Origin: Cryptomeria japonica
Taxonomy: Eukaryota; Streptophyta; Pinopsida; Cupressales; Cupressaceae
Direction of reading: 5' to 3'
Length of the DNA stretch: 64,000 nucleotides
NCBI RefSeq assembly: GCF_030272615.1
Contig: NC_081408.1
Coordinates: 769,267,336-769,331,335 of the forward strand
The notes below the pieces were generated by a model. It was not told where the DNA came from. It made no database searches and worked only from the letters and a program-made list of their open reading frames with translations. This document shows positions 11,322 through 22,713 of this stretch, piece after piece (positions within the stretch are counted from its first letter, which is position 1; every line of letters starts with the position of its first letter). Both the position numbers and the translations under genes were made by a program.

Positions 11322-14062
11322 ATGCTTAGGCGAAGAAGAGATGCTCAAGGTAGATTCCTCCCCAGTCATCCTAATCGTGCAGGAATTGACCCCCTAGATG
11401 TAAATCCTTTTTCTGAACTTTATCAAACCCCAGAAAATTTGAACCATCCTAAATCTGAATAAGATGAGAACAACCTCCATTTTCTCTTTGGACCTCCAGA
11501 AGAAGAACTTCATCTAGTGAATTCCCCCAAAATCCCAATGCAAGGAAATCTACCTCCTAGTGGGAATAATCCACCCCCACCTTTGGCACCAACATTTGAG
11601 TTTCCTATCTCTGATCAACATGATAATGCTAATCTCAAGAACATTCTAGCTTCTTCCTTCCCTAAATTCTATGGATTAGTGATAGAGGACCCGGACACAT
11701 TCTTGTTTGAGTTTGATGTTCTCTGTAGGAGTTTTGATTATACTGCAGATGCCCATAGACTCAAAATATTCCCTGCCACTTTGAAAGAATCATCTTTAAG
11801 ATGGTTTATGAGTCTAGGGAGTAGCACAATCACTACATGGGATGAGATGAAATGATTGTTTCTCACAAAGTACAAGGATTATTGTAGGGGCACTGATCAC
11901 CATGGGGATGATATTTTTAGAATGACACAGAAAGAAGATGAGAGTCTTGAAGATTATCTGGAGAGGTTTCTTTTCAGTGTCAAAAAGTCCAAGCATAGCA
12001 CCCTAAATTAAGATTCTCTCAAGCTGATATTTTTGAGAGGAATCATTGATGAATGCACTGATGCTTTGGATCTTATGGGAGGAGGTGACATAACACAATC
12101 CACATGGAATGACATTGGACAAATTTTTCAGAAGTATTCCACATTTGCTTCTAAGAAAAATAGGTGTTTCAAGCCAGGAGTTTCTTCATCAACATCTGGT
12201 AATGGAGTTTCTAGAATGGAACTTAGCCATCTGTTGAAGGACTTTAAGGAGGATATCATAAATAATATGGCTACTCAACTGGACACACTCTCAGCTAAGA
12301 AGAAGCATGAGGAAGTTGATGCAGTTCTTGCAGAATTCTGCCCTCATTGTAGACAAAGGAAAAGAGACTGCAGATGTAAAATGGTTGCAAATCTTGACGT
12401 TCCTGACTTCAAGACAATACAAGGTGATGATGAACAAGTTTTATATGTTGCTCAAAGAAGGCCAAATTTTCCAAGACAAGGTATGCCCCCCAATCCACTT
12501 TCTTTTTCTGATTATAGTGGAAATTCCTATGCACCAAATAATCAATGGCAATCTCCATATTCTCAAAATTTTGGTAGTTATCCAAATTGGTATGGTCCTC
12601 AAGGCCAAGGGGAGCATTTTGCTAGTCAAACTCCATAGTGGCAGCAACCACAAGGAAATCGGTCTCCACCTCAAGGACAGTGGCAACAATCTCAAGGAAA
12701 TTGGCAACCTGCTCCTCAATGGAGAGGGTGTCAGCCATGGATAAATCAGTCTTCTGGATATCAGCAGCCTATGCAGCAGCTGCAACCACCTGCAATAATG
12801 CCTCCCCCTGCAGTCACTACTATTCCACCTAAACCCACACAGTTGCCATCTCAACCAATGCCAAATCCTAATAGTAAATCTCAGCAACAACAACAACTTT
12901 ATTCAACTGATCCTAATCAATACCCAACCTATTCTCTATCTATAAGTGATATTCACCTCAGATCTGGGACAACTTTGCCTAATCCATCCCCTCCAATTAT
13001 ATCTAAAATACCCAAAGATTAAGAAATATCTAATCCAACAGTCTCAATACCTCAAAATCAGCAACTACCCCCATTTTCTCAGAGGCTGCAAGAAAAAGAG
13101 ATTCCTCCACAACAGGAACAAAATTTTGATATTATAGATCAACTGAAACATGTATGTGTTAAAATCACATTGTTACAAGATATAAAGGATGTCCATATAT
13201 ACAGTAAGGCACTTAGGGAAGCATGTCTAAAGAAGCCTGGTAGAAAGAAAAAAGATCCACAAACAGTGCATGTAATGGGTCAATTGGCTAATATTATGTT
13301 AGGAAAAGTTTCAATTCCTAAGTATGCTGATCCCGATAGCCCTATTGTGAATATAGTCATCAATGGCACTTAGATAAAGAATGCTTTGATAGATTTGGGA
13401 GCAGCCATTAATGTTATGACAAGGGATATTATGTATCACCTTGAAATAACTAGTCTCGGACCTACACCTACAGTCCTATAGCTTGCTGATAGTTCTACAG
13501 TTCGACCTAATGGTATGATTGAAGATATAGTTGTTGCTTTGGATTCTTAGGAATACCTTACATACTTTATGATCCTATCTCCTAAGGCCACATTGGGAGG
13601 ATACCCAGTGATCTTGGGAAGACCTTGGCTTGCTACAGGTGATGCATATATTGGATGTCGGTCAGGGGATATGACTATCTCAGATCAAAACACTACCAAA
13701 ACATTAGCTCTGTAATCTCCTACTCAGCCCCAATTTGATCAACAACAAGTTGTTTGGCCTAATTTGGGGGAAGAATTTGAAGAAGGAGTTGACTCTATCA
13801 ATCACCATATGATGATTAATAAAGGACCATTCATCCAACTTCATGATGATGACTCAATTCTTTATAAAATTCTGACAAATGAGTTAAGGCAAGACTAGCA
13901 GCCGCAGGAGTTAGTACCAAATATTTCAGAATCAGACTTGCCTCTAGCCACTGATATATTGCATACTCTGTTGTTGCAGGAAGTCTGTACTTCTCATTTT
14001 TTTGATGTATCTCAGATTGATCTTACTATCAAAGTGGAAGTTGATTCAAACAAATATTAGAA
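11322..14062 (+). pseudogene. Gag-protease of Athila-like element
   Basis: One frame runs from ATG 11322 (MLRRRRDAQGRF) through Gag and protease, broken only by nonsense codons, for example at 11460, 11853, 12009, 12636, 13020 and 13371. Gag: the Retrotrans_gag core lies around 11640-12010 (FPKFYGL, RLKIFPATLKESSLRWF). A Cys-rich CPHCRQRKRDCRC segment is near 12340. A Gln/Pro-rich stretch runs from 12480 to 13100. Protease: ALIDLGAAINVM near 13385 with catalytic Asp in the DLG form usual for this lineage, and VILGRPWLATGDAYI near 13610. Gag forms the particle and the protease matures the polyprotein. The RT frame begins after a shift close to 14060. Confidence 0.85.
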
Positions 14063-14884
14063 TATCAAGAAACTCAAAGAGTGGCACTTGTGGACTTGCT
14101 CAAATGTCATAAACATGCTTTTGCATGGGATTACAAGGATATGCATGGAATTGATACTACAGTTTGTACCCACTGTATCTACATAAAAGAAGACTGTAGA
14201 CCACTTAGACAGCCACAAAGAAGAATCAATCCTGCATTAAGAGAAATCGTTAAAAAAGAATCATAGAAGTTGTTAAATGTTGGATTTGTCTATCCTATTT
14301 TGGATAGTTAATGGGTATCACCTTTAGTGATAGTTCCCAAGAAAGGAGGAAAATGGAGGGTATATGTTGATTACAGAGCCTTGAACTTGGCAACCAGGAA
14401 GGATCATTTTCCATTACCATTTGTGGATCAGGTATTAGATTCTTTGGTAGGGAAGTGATATTTCTCATTTCTTGATGGATTCAGTGGCTACAACCAAATT
14501 CAAATTGCCCCAGAGGATCAAGAAAAGACTACATTTACTTGTCCTTGGGGAACATATGCATATTTTGTTCTTCCTTTTGGATTATGTAATGCTCCAACTA
14601 CTTTTCAAAGAGCAGTGATAAGCATATTCTCGGATATTTCTCAGGACACCATGGAAATTTATCTGGATGATTTTACAACCTATGGTTCAGAATTTGAAGA
14701 AGCATTGGAGAACTTGAAGAAATTTTTGCAACAGTGTGAAGACTATAATTTGTCATTGAATAGTGAAAAGTGTTTCATGATGATGCAGGAAGGTATAGTT
14801 CTTGGTCATCATATCTCTATAAATGGAATACAAGTTGACCCAGCAAAAATAGAAGTCATAAGTTTTCTTAGTCATGTTGGATAT
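14063..14884 (+). pseudogene. Reverse transcriptase, 5' part, Athila-like
   Basis: Ty3/gypsy RT read in frame 2 with nonsense codons near 14264, 14310 and 14457. Motifs in order: VIVPKKGGKWRVYVDYRALN, FSFLDGFSGYNQI, FVLPFGLCNAPTTFQRA, and the catalytic YLDD at about 14660. The sequence ends at SFLSHVGY, where a solo LTR has inserted. The downstream half resumes at 16626 in the same frame. RT copies the element RNA into DNA in the particle. This copy cannot be functional because of the stops and the insertion. Confidence 0.9.
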
Positions 14885-16625
14885 TGATGCTTTGCAAAAA
14901 GGATTAGAAAATATGTTTGATGGCAACACACACAAGAGCACAAGAAACAAACGTTAGTGTTAGCAACAAAAGATTATCCTAAACAGGCATATCAAGAGAG
15001 ATTTTAAGCATGAAATAGAAAGCATATAAACATAGAATAAAATAGCTAATCAAGATGCTTATAGTTGCTCCTCCCTTGTTCCTCTCCTCTCCAAGTCCCA
15101 AATGAGTGTAGCTCTCAGCTTTTAGCACTAGCCATGGATGCCATATGGAGATTCAAGATGGTTGAATATGATAAGCAAATGCTATGCAAGTGTAGATAGT
15201 GATGCTATGAGAAAGCTCTATGCTAATGCCAGTATAACAACAATACTCTAATGCTTCCTTTTTTTGCTTGAGGAGAAGGGTTCTATTTATAGAAGAAATG
15301 GAAAAACGAAGGGTTAAGATTGAGCAATCTTAACAAGGGTTAGGATTGAAAGATATTCAATCCATGTGAAACTTTCAACCCAATCCCATGTTGACAAGTG
15401 TCACCATGAGGAGGCTTGAGAGGAGAGATAAGGAGCATTAAATGCTTGAGGGAACATAATGGTTACCATAGTCAAAGAAATAAATGCTTTGAAGAGACAC
15501 ATGGGTTACATGAGGGTTAAGTTAGGGGTCAAAGTCCTTAACCATGGGTGTAAGTGGAATTAACCATTAATGGTCATGTAAGAGCCATAAGTTGTTTGGA
15601 AGACTTTAGAGGTTAATTTGTTGAACACACAAAGCATTAATTGCTTTTCAAAGACTTTGGAGTCTTTGAGAAGTGACTCCAATTTGCTTAGGAATGTGAC
15701 AATATTTAGGGGATGGATTAGGTTAATTAGGAAAGGTTTAGAAGAATCTAGAAGGGGTTTAGGCATGCAAGTGGATTTTGCAGGAAAATGCAAGTGGGAG
15801 GAATTTTGGTATTTTCAATTAAAATAAAATCATTTATTTCAATTAAATGGTGTAATTTGCATTTGGATAAATATTCAAATAAATATTAATTTATTTAGAT
15901 GAGAAAAAAGAAGATAAAGCATTAAAATGCTTGAAGACTTTGAGGGAAACCATTAAAGGCTTGAAGACTTTAAGGAAAACCATTAAAGTCTTAAGAAGAC
16001 TTTAAGGGAAGCCATTAAGTTTGAAGACTTTAAGGGAAACCATTAAAGGCTTAAGAAGACTATAGAAGGAAGCCATCAAGTTTGAAGACTTTAAAGCCAT
16101 CAAGTTTCAAGACTTTAAGGGAAACCATTAAAGGTTTCAAGTGGGTGAGGATAAATAGGATTTTAAATAAATAATTTATTTAAAATAGTTGTGCAACTTG
16201 CATTTGTAGGAAAATGCAAGTGGGTGGAGGATAAAGGTGATTTAAATAAATGATTTTTTTAAAATAGTTGTGCAACTTGCATTTGTAGGAAAATACAAGT
16301 GGGTGGAGGATAAAGGTGATTTAAATAAATGTTAATTTATTTAAATGTGAGAGGTGGGATTTTGGGGGATTTAAATAAATATTAATTTATTTAAATGTGA
16401 GAGAATATTTAATTAAATAAATATAATTTATTTATTTAATTAATGGTCTGAATTTGTTAAGTGAATTAAATCAAATAAATTGAATAATTTATTTAATTAA
16501 TAGGAGAAGAGGGTTAAGATGAATTAATTAAATATATTAAATTAATCAATTATTAATTGATGGTTAAATAATCAAATAAATACTAAATATTCAATTAATT
16601 AAGTGGACAAATTTATGTGATTACA
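14885..16625 (+). mobile_element. Solo LTR splitting the Athila RT
   Basis: 1741 bp, starting TGATGCTTTGC and ending GTGATTACA, flanked by a perfect GATAT duplication (14880-14884 and 16626-16630). 1741+5 is divisible by three, and RT reads in the same frame on both sides. No coding and no second LTR, so it is either a solo LTR or a one-LTR relic. It contains a tandem array (15918-16140) and AT palindromes (16150-16480) and is the youngest insertion in this nest. Open stretches inside it show no protein motif. Confidence 0.88.
15918..16140 (+). repeat. Tandem array within solo LTR
   Basis: About seven imperfect copies of a 30-35 bp unit built from TTGAAGACTTTAAGGGAAACC and ATTAAAGGC. Units vary in length and some lack the ATTAAAGGC part. 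It is followed by three copies of a longer unit containing TGCAACTTGCATTTGTAGG (16190-16330). Confidence 0.75.
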
Positions 16626-17165
16626 GATATTATAGAAGGTTTATCAAAGATTTCAACAAAATTGTAAGCCCCTTATATTCTCTTTTGACCAAGGATGTGG
16701 AATTTAAATGGACTTCTTCATGCAATGAATCTTTCTTGAAGCTCAAACAATCTTTGACCCAAGCACCAGTTCTTAAAGGTCAGAACTGGTCCTTACCATT
16801 TCAAATTCACACAGATGCATCCGATTATGCCATAGGAGCAGTCTTAGGACAAAGATTGATAATTTGGAGAGTGCAATTTATTATATCAGCAAGAACATGC
16901 AAGGACCTGAGCTAAATTACATAGTCACTGAAAGAAAATGTTAGCAATTATATATGCACTCAACAAATTCAGGCACTATATAACAGGATATCCTATATTT
17001 GTGCACACTGATCATACTGCAATCAAATATCTCACGAATAAAACTTCAATTACAAGAAGATTGGCTCACTGGTTATTGTTGATGCAGGAATTTGATATCA
17101 CAGTTATTGATAAACCAAGAAAGTCCAATGTGGTTGTAGATTATCTTTCTAGGCTTCAATTGTAG
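16626..17165 (+). pseudogene. RT C-terminus and RNase H, Athila-like
   Basis: The continuation of RT after the solo LTR begins YYRRFIKDFNKIV, the end of the gypsy RT connection. RNase H follows: FQIHTDASDYAIGAVLGQ, then after a frameshift near 16920 LAIIYALNKFRHYITGYPIFVHTDHTAIKYL and WLLLMQEFDITVI. The DAS and TDH acidic positions of gypsy RNase H are visible. RNase H removes the RNA strand during reverse transcription. A stop at 17163 ends the open stretch. Integrase follows in the same frame. Confidence 0.88.
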
Positions 17166-18458
17166 GATGATCCTCCAACCATAGATGATGCTTTTCCAAA
17201 TGAACATTTATTCCTTATACAGGCACACACTCCCCGGTATGCTAATATTGCCAATTATTTAGCTGCTAATAGAATGCCGATTCATTTCTCTCCTAAAGAA
17301 AGAAGGTTGTCAGTTGAGAAAAAATTCAACTTCTCATGGATTGTTGATTGTTTATTCTATACTGGACCTGACCAAGTCATGAGAAGATGTGTTAGAGAGG
17401 ATGAAACATATGATATCCTACATGCATTTCATGATGAACCATGTGGAGGACATTTTGCTGCTAAGAGAACAACACTTAAAATATTGAGCATGAGATATTA
17501 TTGGCCAACATTATATAAGGATGTAGCACAATATAGAAGGAAATGTGATAGATGTCAGCACATGGGTAGGCCTACTAGATCTGATGAGATTCCATTATAT
17601 CCACAGATATTAGCTACACCATTTGATAAGTGGGGATTAGATTTTGTTGGGCCAATTGATCCCCCTTCTAATGGAAAATCTTATATTCTGGTATGTACTG
17701 ATTATGTAATCAAACGGGTGGAAGCACGAGCTATGACACATGCAAGAGATAGTAAAGTGGTTGAGTTTCTCTATGAAGAAATATTTACCAGGTATGGAGT
17801 TCCAAGAGAAATTGTTTTAGACCAAGGACCACAGTTTACTTCCACATTGATTGCAGCATTGGTCAATGAATACAATATAAGGCACAGAAAGTCTACCCCA
17901 TACCATCCACAAGCAAATGGACAAGTAGAAGTCACAAATAGGGATCTAGAAGGCATTATTACTAAAATAGTAGTTGTTCATAAAAAAGATTGGTCTCAAA
18001 GACTTCCAAAAGCCATTTGGGCATATAGAACAACATGGAAAACACCAATTGGTTTTACACCTTTTGAAATGGTGTATGGAAAAGCAGCAATGATGCCTAT
18101 TGAGTTTGAACAAAAAACTCTAAGAACAGCTCTACAATTGAATATGACACGTTTTGAAGCACAAAAAGACCGTATTCAACAATTGAATGCTTTGGATGAG
18201 TTGAAAAAAATGGTTGTCCAACAAACAGAACTAATTCAAAATCAGAGAGCTAAGTGGCATGATAAGTATATAAAGGAGAAGAAATTTCAAGCAGGTGACT
18301 GGGCACTGCTGTATGATTCAAGATATAAGGATACTATGGGAAAGCTGCAAACCAGATGGTTAGGCCCATATGAGATAGAAGAAGTTTTCAAAAATGGAGT
18401 TGTTCACTTGACCACTATTGATTCATTTCAATTTAAGCTTTTAGTAAATGGTCATTGA
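17166..18458 (+). CDS. Integrase, Athila-like element
   Basis: The longest undamaged frame in the element. Counting from Met at 17274 (394 codons): a zinc-binding HHCC domain with His53, His60, Cys91 and Cys94; the catalytic triad Asp123 (GLDFVGP), Asp183 (LDQGPQF) and Glu219 (NGQVEVTNRD), with 35 residues between the last two (DD35E); and a C-terminal part rich in charged helix and ending in the KLQTRWLGPYEI segment typical of gypsy integrases. The real protein is part of Pol, so the Met is not a native start. Homologous sequence extends upstream to the stop at 17163. Integrase inserts the cDNA into chromosomes. All catalytic residues are kept although the rest of pol is broken. Confidence 0.9.
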   Translation, partial: DDPPTIDDAFPNEHLFLIQAHTPRYANIANYLAANRMPIHFSPKERRLSVEKKFNFSWIVDCLFYTGPDQVMRRCVREDETYDILHAFHDEPCGGHFAAKRTTLKILSMRYYWPTLYKDVAQYRRKCDRCQHMGRPTRSDEIPLYPQILATPFDKWGLDFVGPIDPPSNGKSYILVCTDYVIKRVEARAMTHARDSKVVEFLYEEIFTRYGVPREIVLDQGPQFTSTLIAALVNEYNIRHRKSTPYHPQANGQVEVTNRDLEGIITKIVVVHKKDWSQRLPKAIWAYRTTWKTPIGFTPFEMVYGKAAMMPIEFEQKTLRTALQLNMTRFEAQKDRIQQLNALDELKKMVVQQTELIQNQRAKWHDKYIKEKKFQAGDWALLYDSRYKDTMGKLQTRWLGPYEIEEVFKNGVVHLTTIDSFQFKLLVNGH

Positions 18459-19155
18459 CTACGGCTCTAACATAAGTCTGCAACCAAAGAACGGTTCCTG
18501 TAACAATTTACCGATAAAGATCAAATATCAATTCCTGCAGCAACTGGACAAGTTCCTACTACCACTAACAAAAGCATTTGGGGTGTGGTTCCTGCAGCTT
18601 CTGTAGGGAACGTTCCTAACACTCCATAATTCTTCAAGCATCATTTCATAAAGATATTTCCATGTCTTATGGAAATATTATTCTCCATAAATAATTTCTT
18701 TCCATCCACGTCATCCCACTTCATTTCTTTATCTACAATTTCATTCATCTCACATCATTTCATTTTACCATTCTTTTGGCTAACCATTTCATGCAGTATT
18801 TATTCACACGACTGCAGGTATGTACATATCTTATTTTTTATTAATTATGCATTTGTTATTTTACTATAATTATTGTCTATTTTAAATCTGCGTACACTTC
18901 CCTATATCCTTTCCGCATGTGTGGACATGTGCCAAAATAAGTTGGGGGGTGTTTTATGGTCTGATTTCAAAGATTAGTAATTATCCGTCATTTTCACTAA
19001 CTTGATTTCATTGCCTACCATCATTCTTTTTAATGAGATATTCTTTGGCACGAGTAAGTAATGAATTCTACCGCCAAAACTAGAAGTAAGTCAAGAAGGA
19101 ATTTTCAAGCAAATATTTTCAGTCTCCAGATTACTTCAGGTCCTCATTCTCAGCT
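18459..19155 (+). other. Spacer between pol and accessory ORF
   Basis: About 700 bp with repeated TTCCTGCAGC-type words and no convincing reading frame. Many Athila elements carry a splice acceptor or promoter for the second ORF in this position. I see no clear one. Confidence 0.5.
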
Positions 19156-21453
19156 ATGGAAATTATTTCATTAGTTGAGATAGTTATGGGTGGAGATCCT
19201 ATCCGCCATGAACTAGTAATCCATGATGTGTTGCTACAGGATGCCCTATGTGAGCATTATTTCTGGCTACATGGTTGGATTGATTACTTTCTAAAAATAA
19301 CAAATTATAATGAGGAAATCGATTCTAAGTTCATGCATTGATACAACCAAGGGGAAGCTTATGTTAAAGGATTAAGGGTTATTGCTACAGAACAGCGAAT
19401 AGCTTAAGTTATTAGGTTGCTGTAGGAAGGAGAACTATTTCCTAAATCAAAGGATGCAAGAAGCACCAAAGCAAAATTTACGCACCCCATAGATGGACCT
19501 CTAACGATGGACAAGCAGGGAACCAGACAGGTATCTCTTCCAGCAGAATGGCCCCAAGTGGCATTATATGTAATGAAATACATTACCTGTGATGGAAGGT
19601 ATTCAAATATACATTCAGTCCATTTCAAATTGCTTAGTCATTTATGGCATGGTCGGAGGGTAAATGTTCCAAATTTTGTATGCCACCTTATTTCCATAAG
19701 TGCCAAAGAAACACAGAAGAATGGAAATCATTCTGTCAAACATCATGGTTTGATAAAATTGTTGGTAGAACATTCTCTTAGGGATGTTTCTCAGATGGCA
19801 TGGGGGGTATTTGAAGATATATTGCAATTTAGGGTTGAAGATGCTCATGTTGAAGATGAATTAGTAGCTCAAGAGGTGGATATGGGAGAGCCCTCGTCTC
19901 CTATAATTTCTGTAGGAAATGAACCTCATGTTACCAAAGAAGCTTTGACTGTGACAGAGGAAGAGATAGTGGAAACAAACATTGTGCAGCCCTCCATTTA
20001 TTTCCAAAGAGGAGCGGTATCTTCTAAAAGAAAGGGGAAAGAATTAGAAACAATTGATGTAGAAGATGAAACTATGGTTTAGCCGCAAGCAACGCAGGTT
20101 TCTTCTGCAACCAAGAGGTGTAAGCCAAAGGGAAATACTCCTGCAGCAAAGCCTCTAGTAGAAACCATTCCTGCAGCAACTCCAAAGGTATATGCAAGAA
20201 GGACTCGGAGTAGTACACAGAAAGTTCATCCAACAGGTGATGCAATGGAGGTTATTTCAGTTGAAACATCAGAAGAGGAACGTGGGAGTCCAACAGAGGT
20301 TAAAATCCAAGAGGAACATGGTGTTGACAGACTTTCAAGTCTGGCATATGTGGCAGAACAATTTGAAGAACCTATTGAAGAAATTTCATGCCCTAAGGTA
20401 ACAACTATCAGACCTCCATCATCTCTCACTAGTTTATCTATTGCATTAACATTTTATAGGCAGTGGGAGATAGAGAGGGCTAGGTTACAGGGAATTATTG
20501 ATAAGCAACAGACGGAAATTGAAAGGATGGATGATAAAATTGAAGAATTAGAAGCTAAGATTGATACAATTACTAGTATGGTCTCTGAATTAATACAATG
20601 TAGGGCTCCGCCAAGATTTTATACTTTGCATCTAAAGGAGCGATATTTAAATTTTAAGCTAAACCGCATTATTAGAGACCTTAGCCCTTCTTTAGACACC
20701 CCTAAATAATTTTATGATTCTTATCAGACCTCTCGAACAGCTGTTAAAAATTTATTGTGTGAATTCTACTTGCATAACTATGTTGTGACTTCTGACAATG
20801 AGTGGAATCCCTTGCTATACATCGGTGATATCCACATAAAAGCATTAATGTCATGGGTTCAAAATGAAATTAGCATGGGAACTTAGGCCAAAACATATAA
20901 GAATATTGAATTTGATTGTCCATTGTCACTTAGGACTAAAGCAAAAGACCCAAGGGTTCTTTGTTATGATTGGCAGAAGCCATTAGCAAGGCCAGATGTA
21001 AGGGGTCGGGTATTGCCAATGAGGGAAGAAATATTTCAAGCATATGAACACTTTATTGAGAATGAAAGTGCAACTGCAATTGACTGCCTGACTCAACGTT
21101 GGAATAACTTTCCAGAGGAATTGAAATAGGGTGAACCTCATTCACTACCAAATTTTCATGTAGCTATACAAAGAGCCCCTAAATACATCCATTTGGGTAG
21201 GATGAAAAACAATAACTGGCTACCCTTGATCTTTCAGCCCCCTATCCTCATGTGGCCATTGTTGGGATGCAGGATTACAGACAAACCCTATGAGGTAGGT
21301 ACAGAAGAATCCAGATGGTTTAGACTAGAAAAGATGAAGGGATTTTATTGGAATTTGGCTTCAGGAGGGACAGGTCAAGAAACTATTAGTGACATAAGAG
21401 TTAGTGCCCGAATCAGAAACTTTGCTCTTGCTAGAGGATCAACAAAACATTAA
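19156..21453 (+). pseudogene. Accessory (env-position) ORF of Athila-like element
   Basis: About 765 codons in a single frame, broken by six or seven nonsense codons (for example near 19339, 20080, 20707, 20884 and 21127) but no frameshift. The N-terminal part (19507-19800) contains LLSHLWHGRRVNVPNFVCHLISI and HHGLIKLLVEHSL, resembling in pattern the Athila ORF1 / plant transposon protein domain. A low-complexity Ser/Lys/Glu region follows, then a coiled coil (20440-20600: EIERARLQGIIDKQQTEIER...). The C-terminal part has a hydrophobic stretch, NWLPLIFQPPILMWPLL. Position after integrase is where Athila elements carry an envelope-like ORF. I see no signal peptide and do not call it an envelope. 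Function unknown. Confidence 0.65.
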
Positions 21454-21464
21454 GTTGGGGGGCA
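21452..21464 (+). other. Polypurine tract, Athila-like element
   Basis: AAGTTGGGGGGCA directly upstream of the 3' LTR. It is the usual primer for plus-strand DNA synthesis. The stop of the accessory ORF overlaps its start. Confidence 0.8.
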
Positions 21465-22713
21465 TGATGAACTGAGATATTAGCTCTTTTTATTCCTAGA
21501 ACTCATAATTTTTTGTCATGTTTTGATTTATATGATGGGATGGTAATTATGTATTAAATTTTGACTATATGCATTTCAGATGTTAACTGAACCCATTAAA
21601 TCATATTTTGTCTTTGTCAGTTATTCTTGTAGACACGTGATTTATCTCTTCAGCCATGTGATTTATCCCTGTTGCCATACAGATTGTCATAGGCTATATC
21701 ATGTGTGAAATTAATAGATGTTTTGATTAATTAAAATAGATATGTGTATTCTTGTATGTTATTTCTTTTGAATTGTAGGAATAAATGAGATGTTGCGGAG
21801 AAGGTTCTCCTATCACGCCAATTGTAGTTTGAGATATTCAAGGAGGTGAGTAAAAGTTCAAATCAGCGAAGAAGATGATGAGCGTAAGGAACGACAGAGG
21901 AGAAGTAGGCGCACAAGACTCATTGATGTCTGACTCTAGTGGGTGTCAATCTTGTAAATACCACCACGCTGTGTTTTGGGTGTGGTTTGGTTTAGATCCA
22001 TGTTTTTAGTGGCTTGACTCCGACTGTTCTCCTTCATGAATGTTATCCGCCTCTTCTCATCGGCGTGATCTTAATTGTAGGAAGTTATTATTTTCTTTTA
22101 AATAAGTGTCTTTGTCTCTTTTATGAGGCTAGAAGGAAAGAGCAGAAGATTTAGAAATAAAATTGCACAGTGTTTTGAGTTTCTTTTGATTCTGAATAAT
22201 GTATCAACCTTTGAGAAACAATGAATAAAGATATATTATTTTGAGCACTTAGAGTTATTTTGGAAGCATGGAAGCACTCATCCAAGGGGGCCCACTTGGT
22301 GAGTGTTCATCTGCCTTTGTTAAATTTAGTTTTCTTCTTTCGCTGCAGTAGACATCCTTGTATTGATTGTTCCTACAGCCAAAGCAAATAGAGTAATTCT
22401 TGTTTGGTATCTTTGGACTTAGTTAGTATTTCTTGAGTGAAATTTATGTTAATGCAGAGTTTTTCCTATAGCCATTCAGTTGTTTTAATTCTTGCTTACT
22501 TTTCCCGAATAAGATTTTAGTTGCTGCAGTAATGTAGGGTAGTTATCATAGGAATTTAGTGCATATATAGTGCAAACCCATTTCAAGTATTATGCCCCTG
22601 GGTTGACAATCAAATGAACTCTAGCTATGGAGATAGTAACTTCACAGAGTGAATGTCCAAACTTCAGGTTGAGACTTTAACTATATTTATTATTCCTATT
22701 GTTGAATTGAACA
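21465..22713 (+). repeat. 3' LTR of Athila-like element
   Basis: 1249 bp, TGATGAACTGAGATATTAGC to GTTGAATTGAACA. Partner of 9911-11200. Confidence 0.92.

Larger units (their letters stand above)
9911..22713 (+). mobile_element. Athila-like Ty3/gypsy element
   Basis: 12.8 kb, of which 1.74 kb is a later insertion. LTRs of 1290 and 1249 bp, flanks GCAAT (9906-9910) and ACAAT (22714-22718). Order: LTR, tRNA-Asp-type primer site, Gag-protease, RT-RNase H, integrase, about 700 bp spacer, long accessory ORF, polypurine tract, LTR. The protease core DLGA, the LGRPWLATG motif, the tRNA-Asp primer, long LTRs and an extra ORF after integrase all fit the Athila lineage. It sits in the leader of element A, immediately upstream of its Gag start. 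Confidence 0.9.

Noticed and set aside
12441-12896. Minus-strand frame of 151 codons
   Set aside because: Antisense of the Gln/Pro-rich part of Athila Gag. Low complexity, no motif.
19156-21453. Calling the Athila accessory ORF an envelope protein
   Set aside because: Position fits, but no signal peptide or clear transmembrane pair, and the N-terminal half looks more like the Athila ORF1 / plant transposon protein type.
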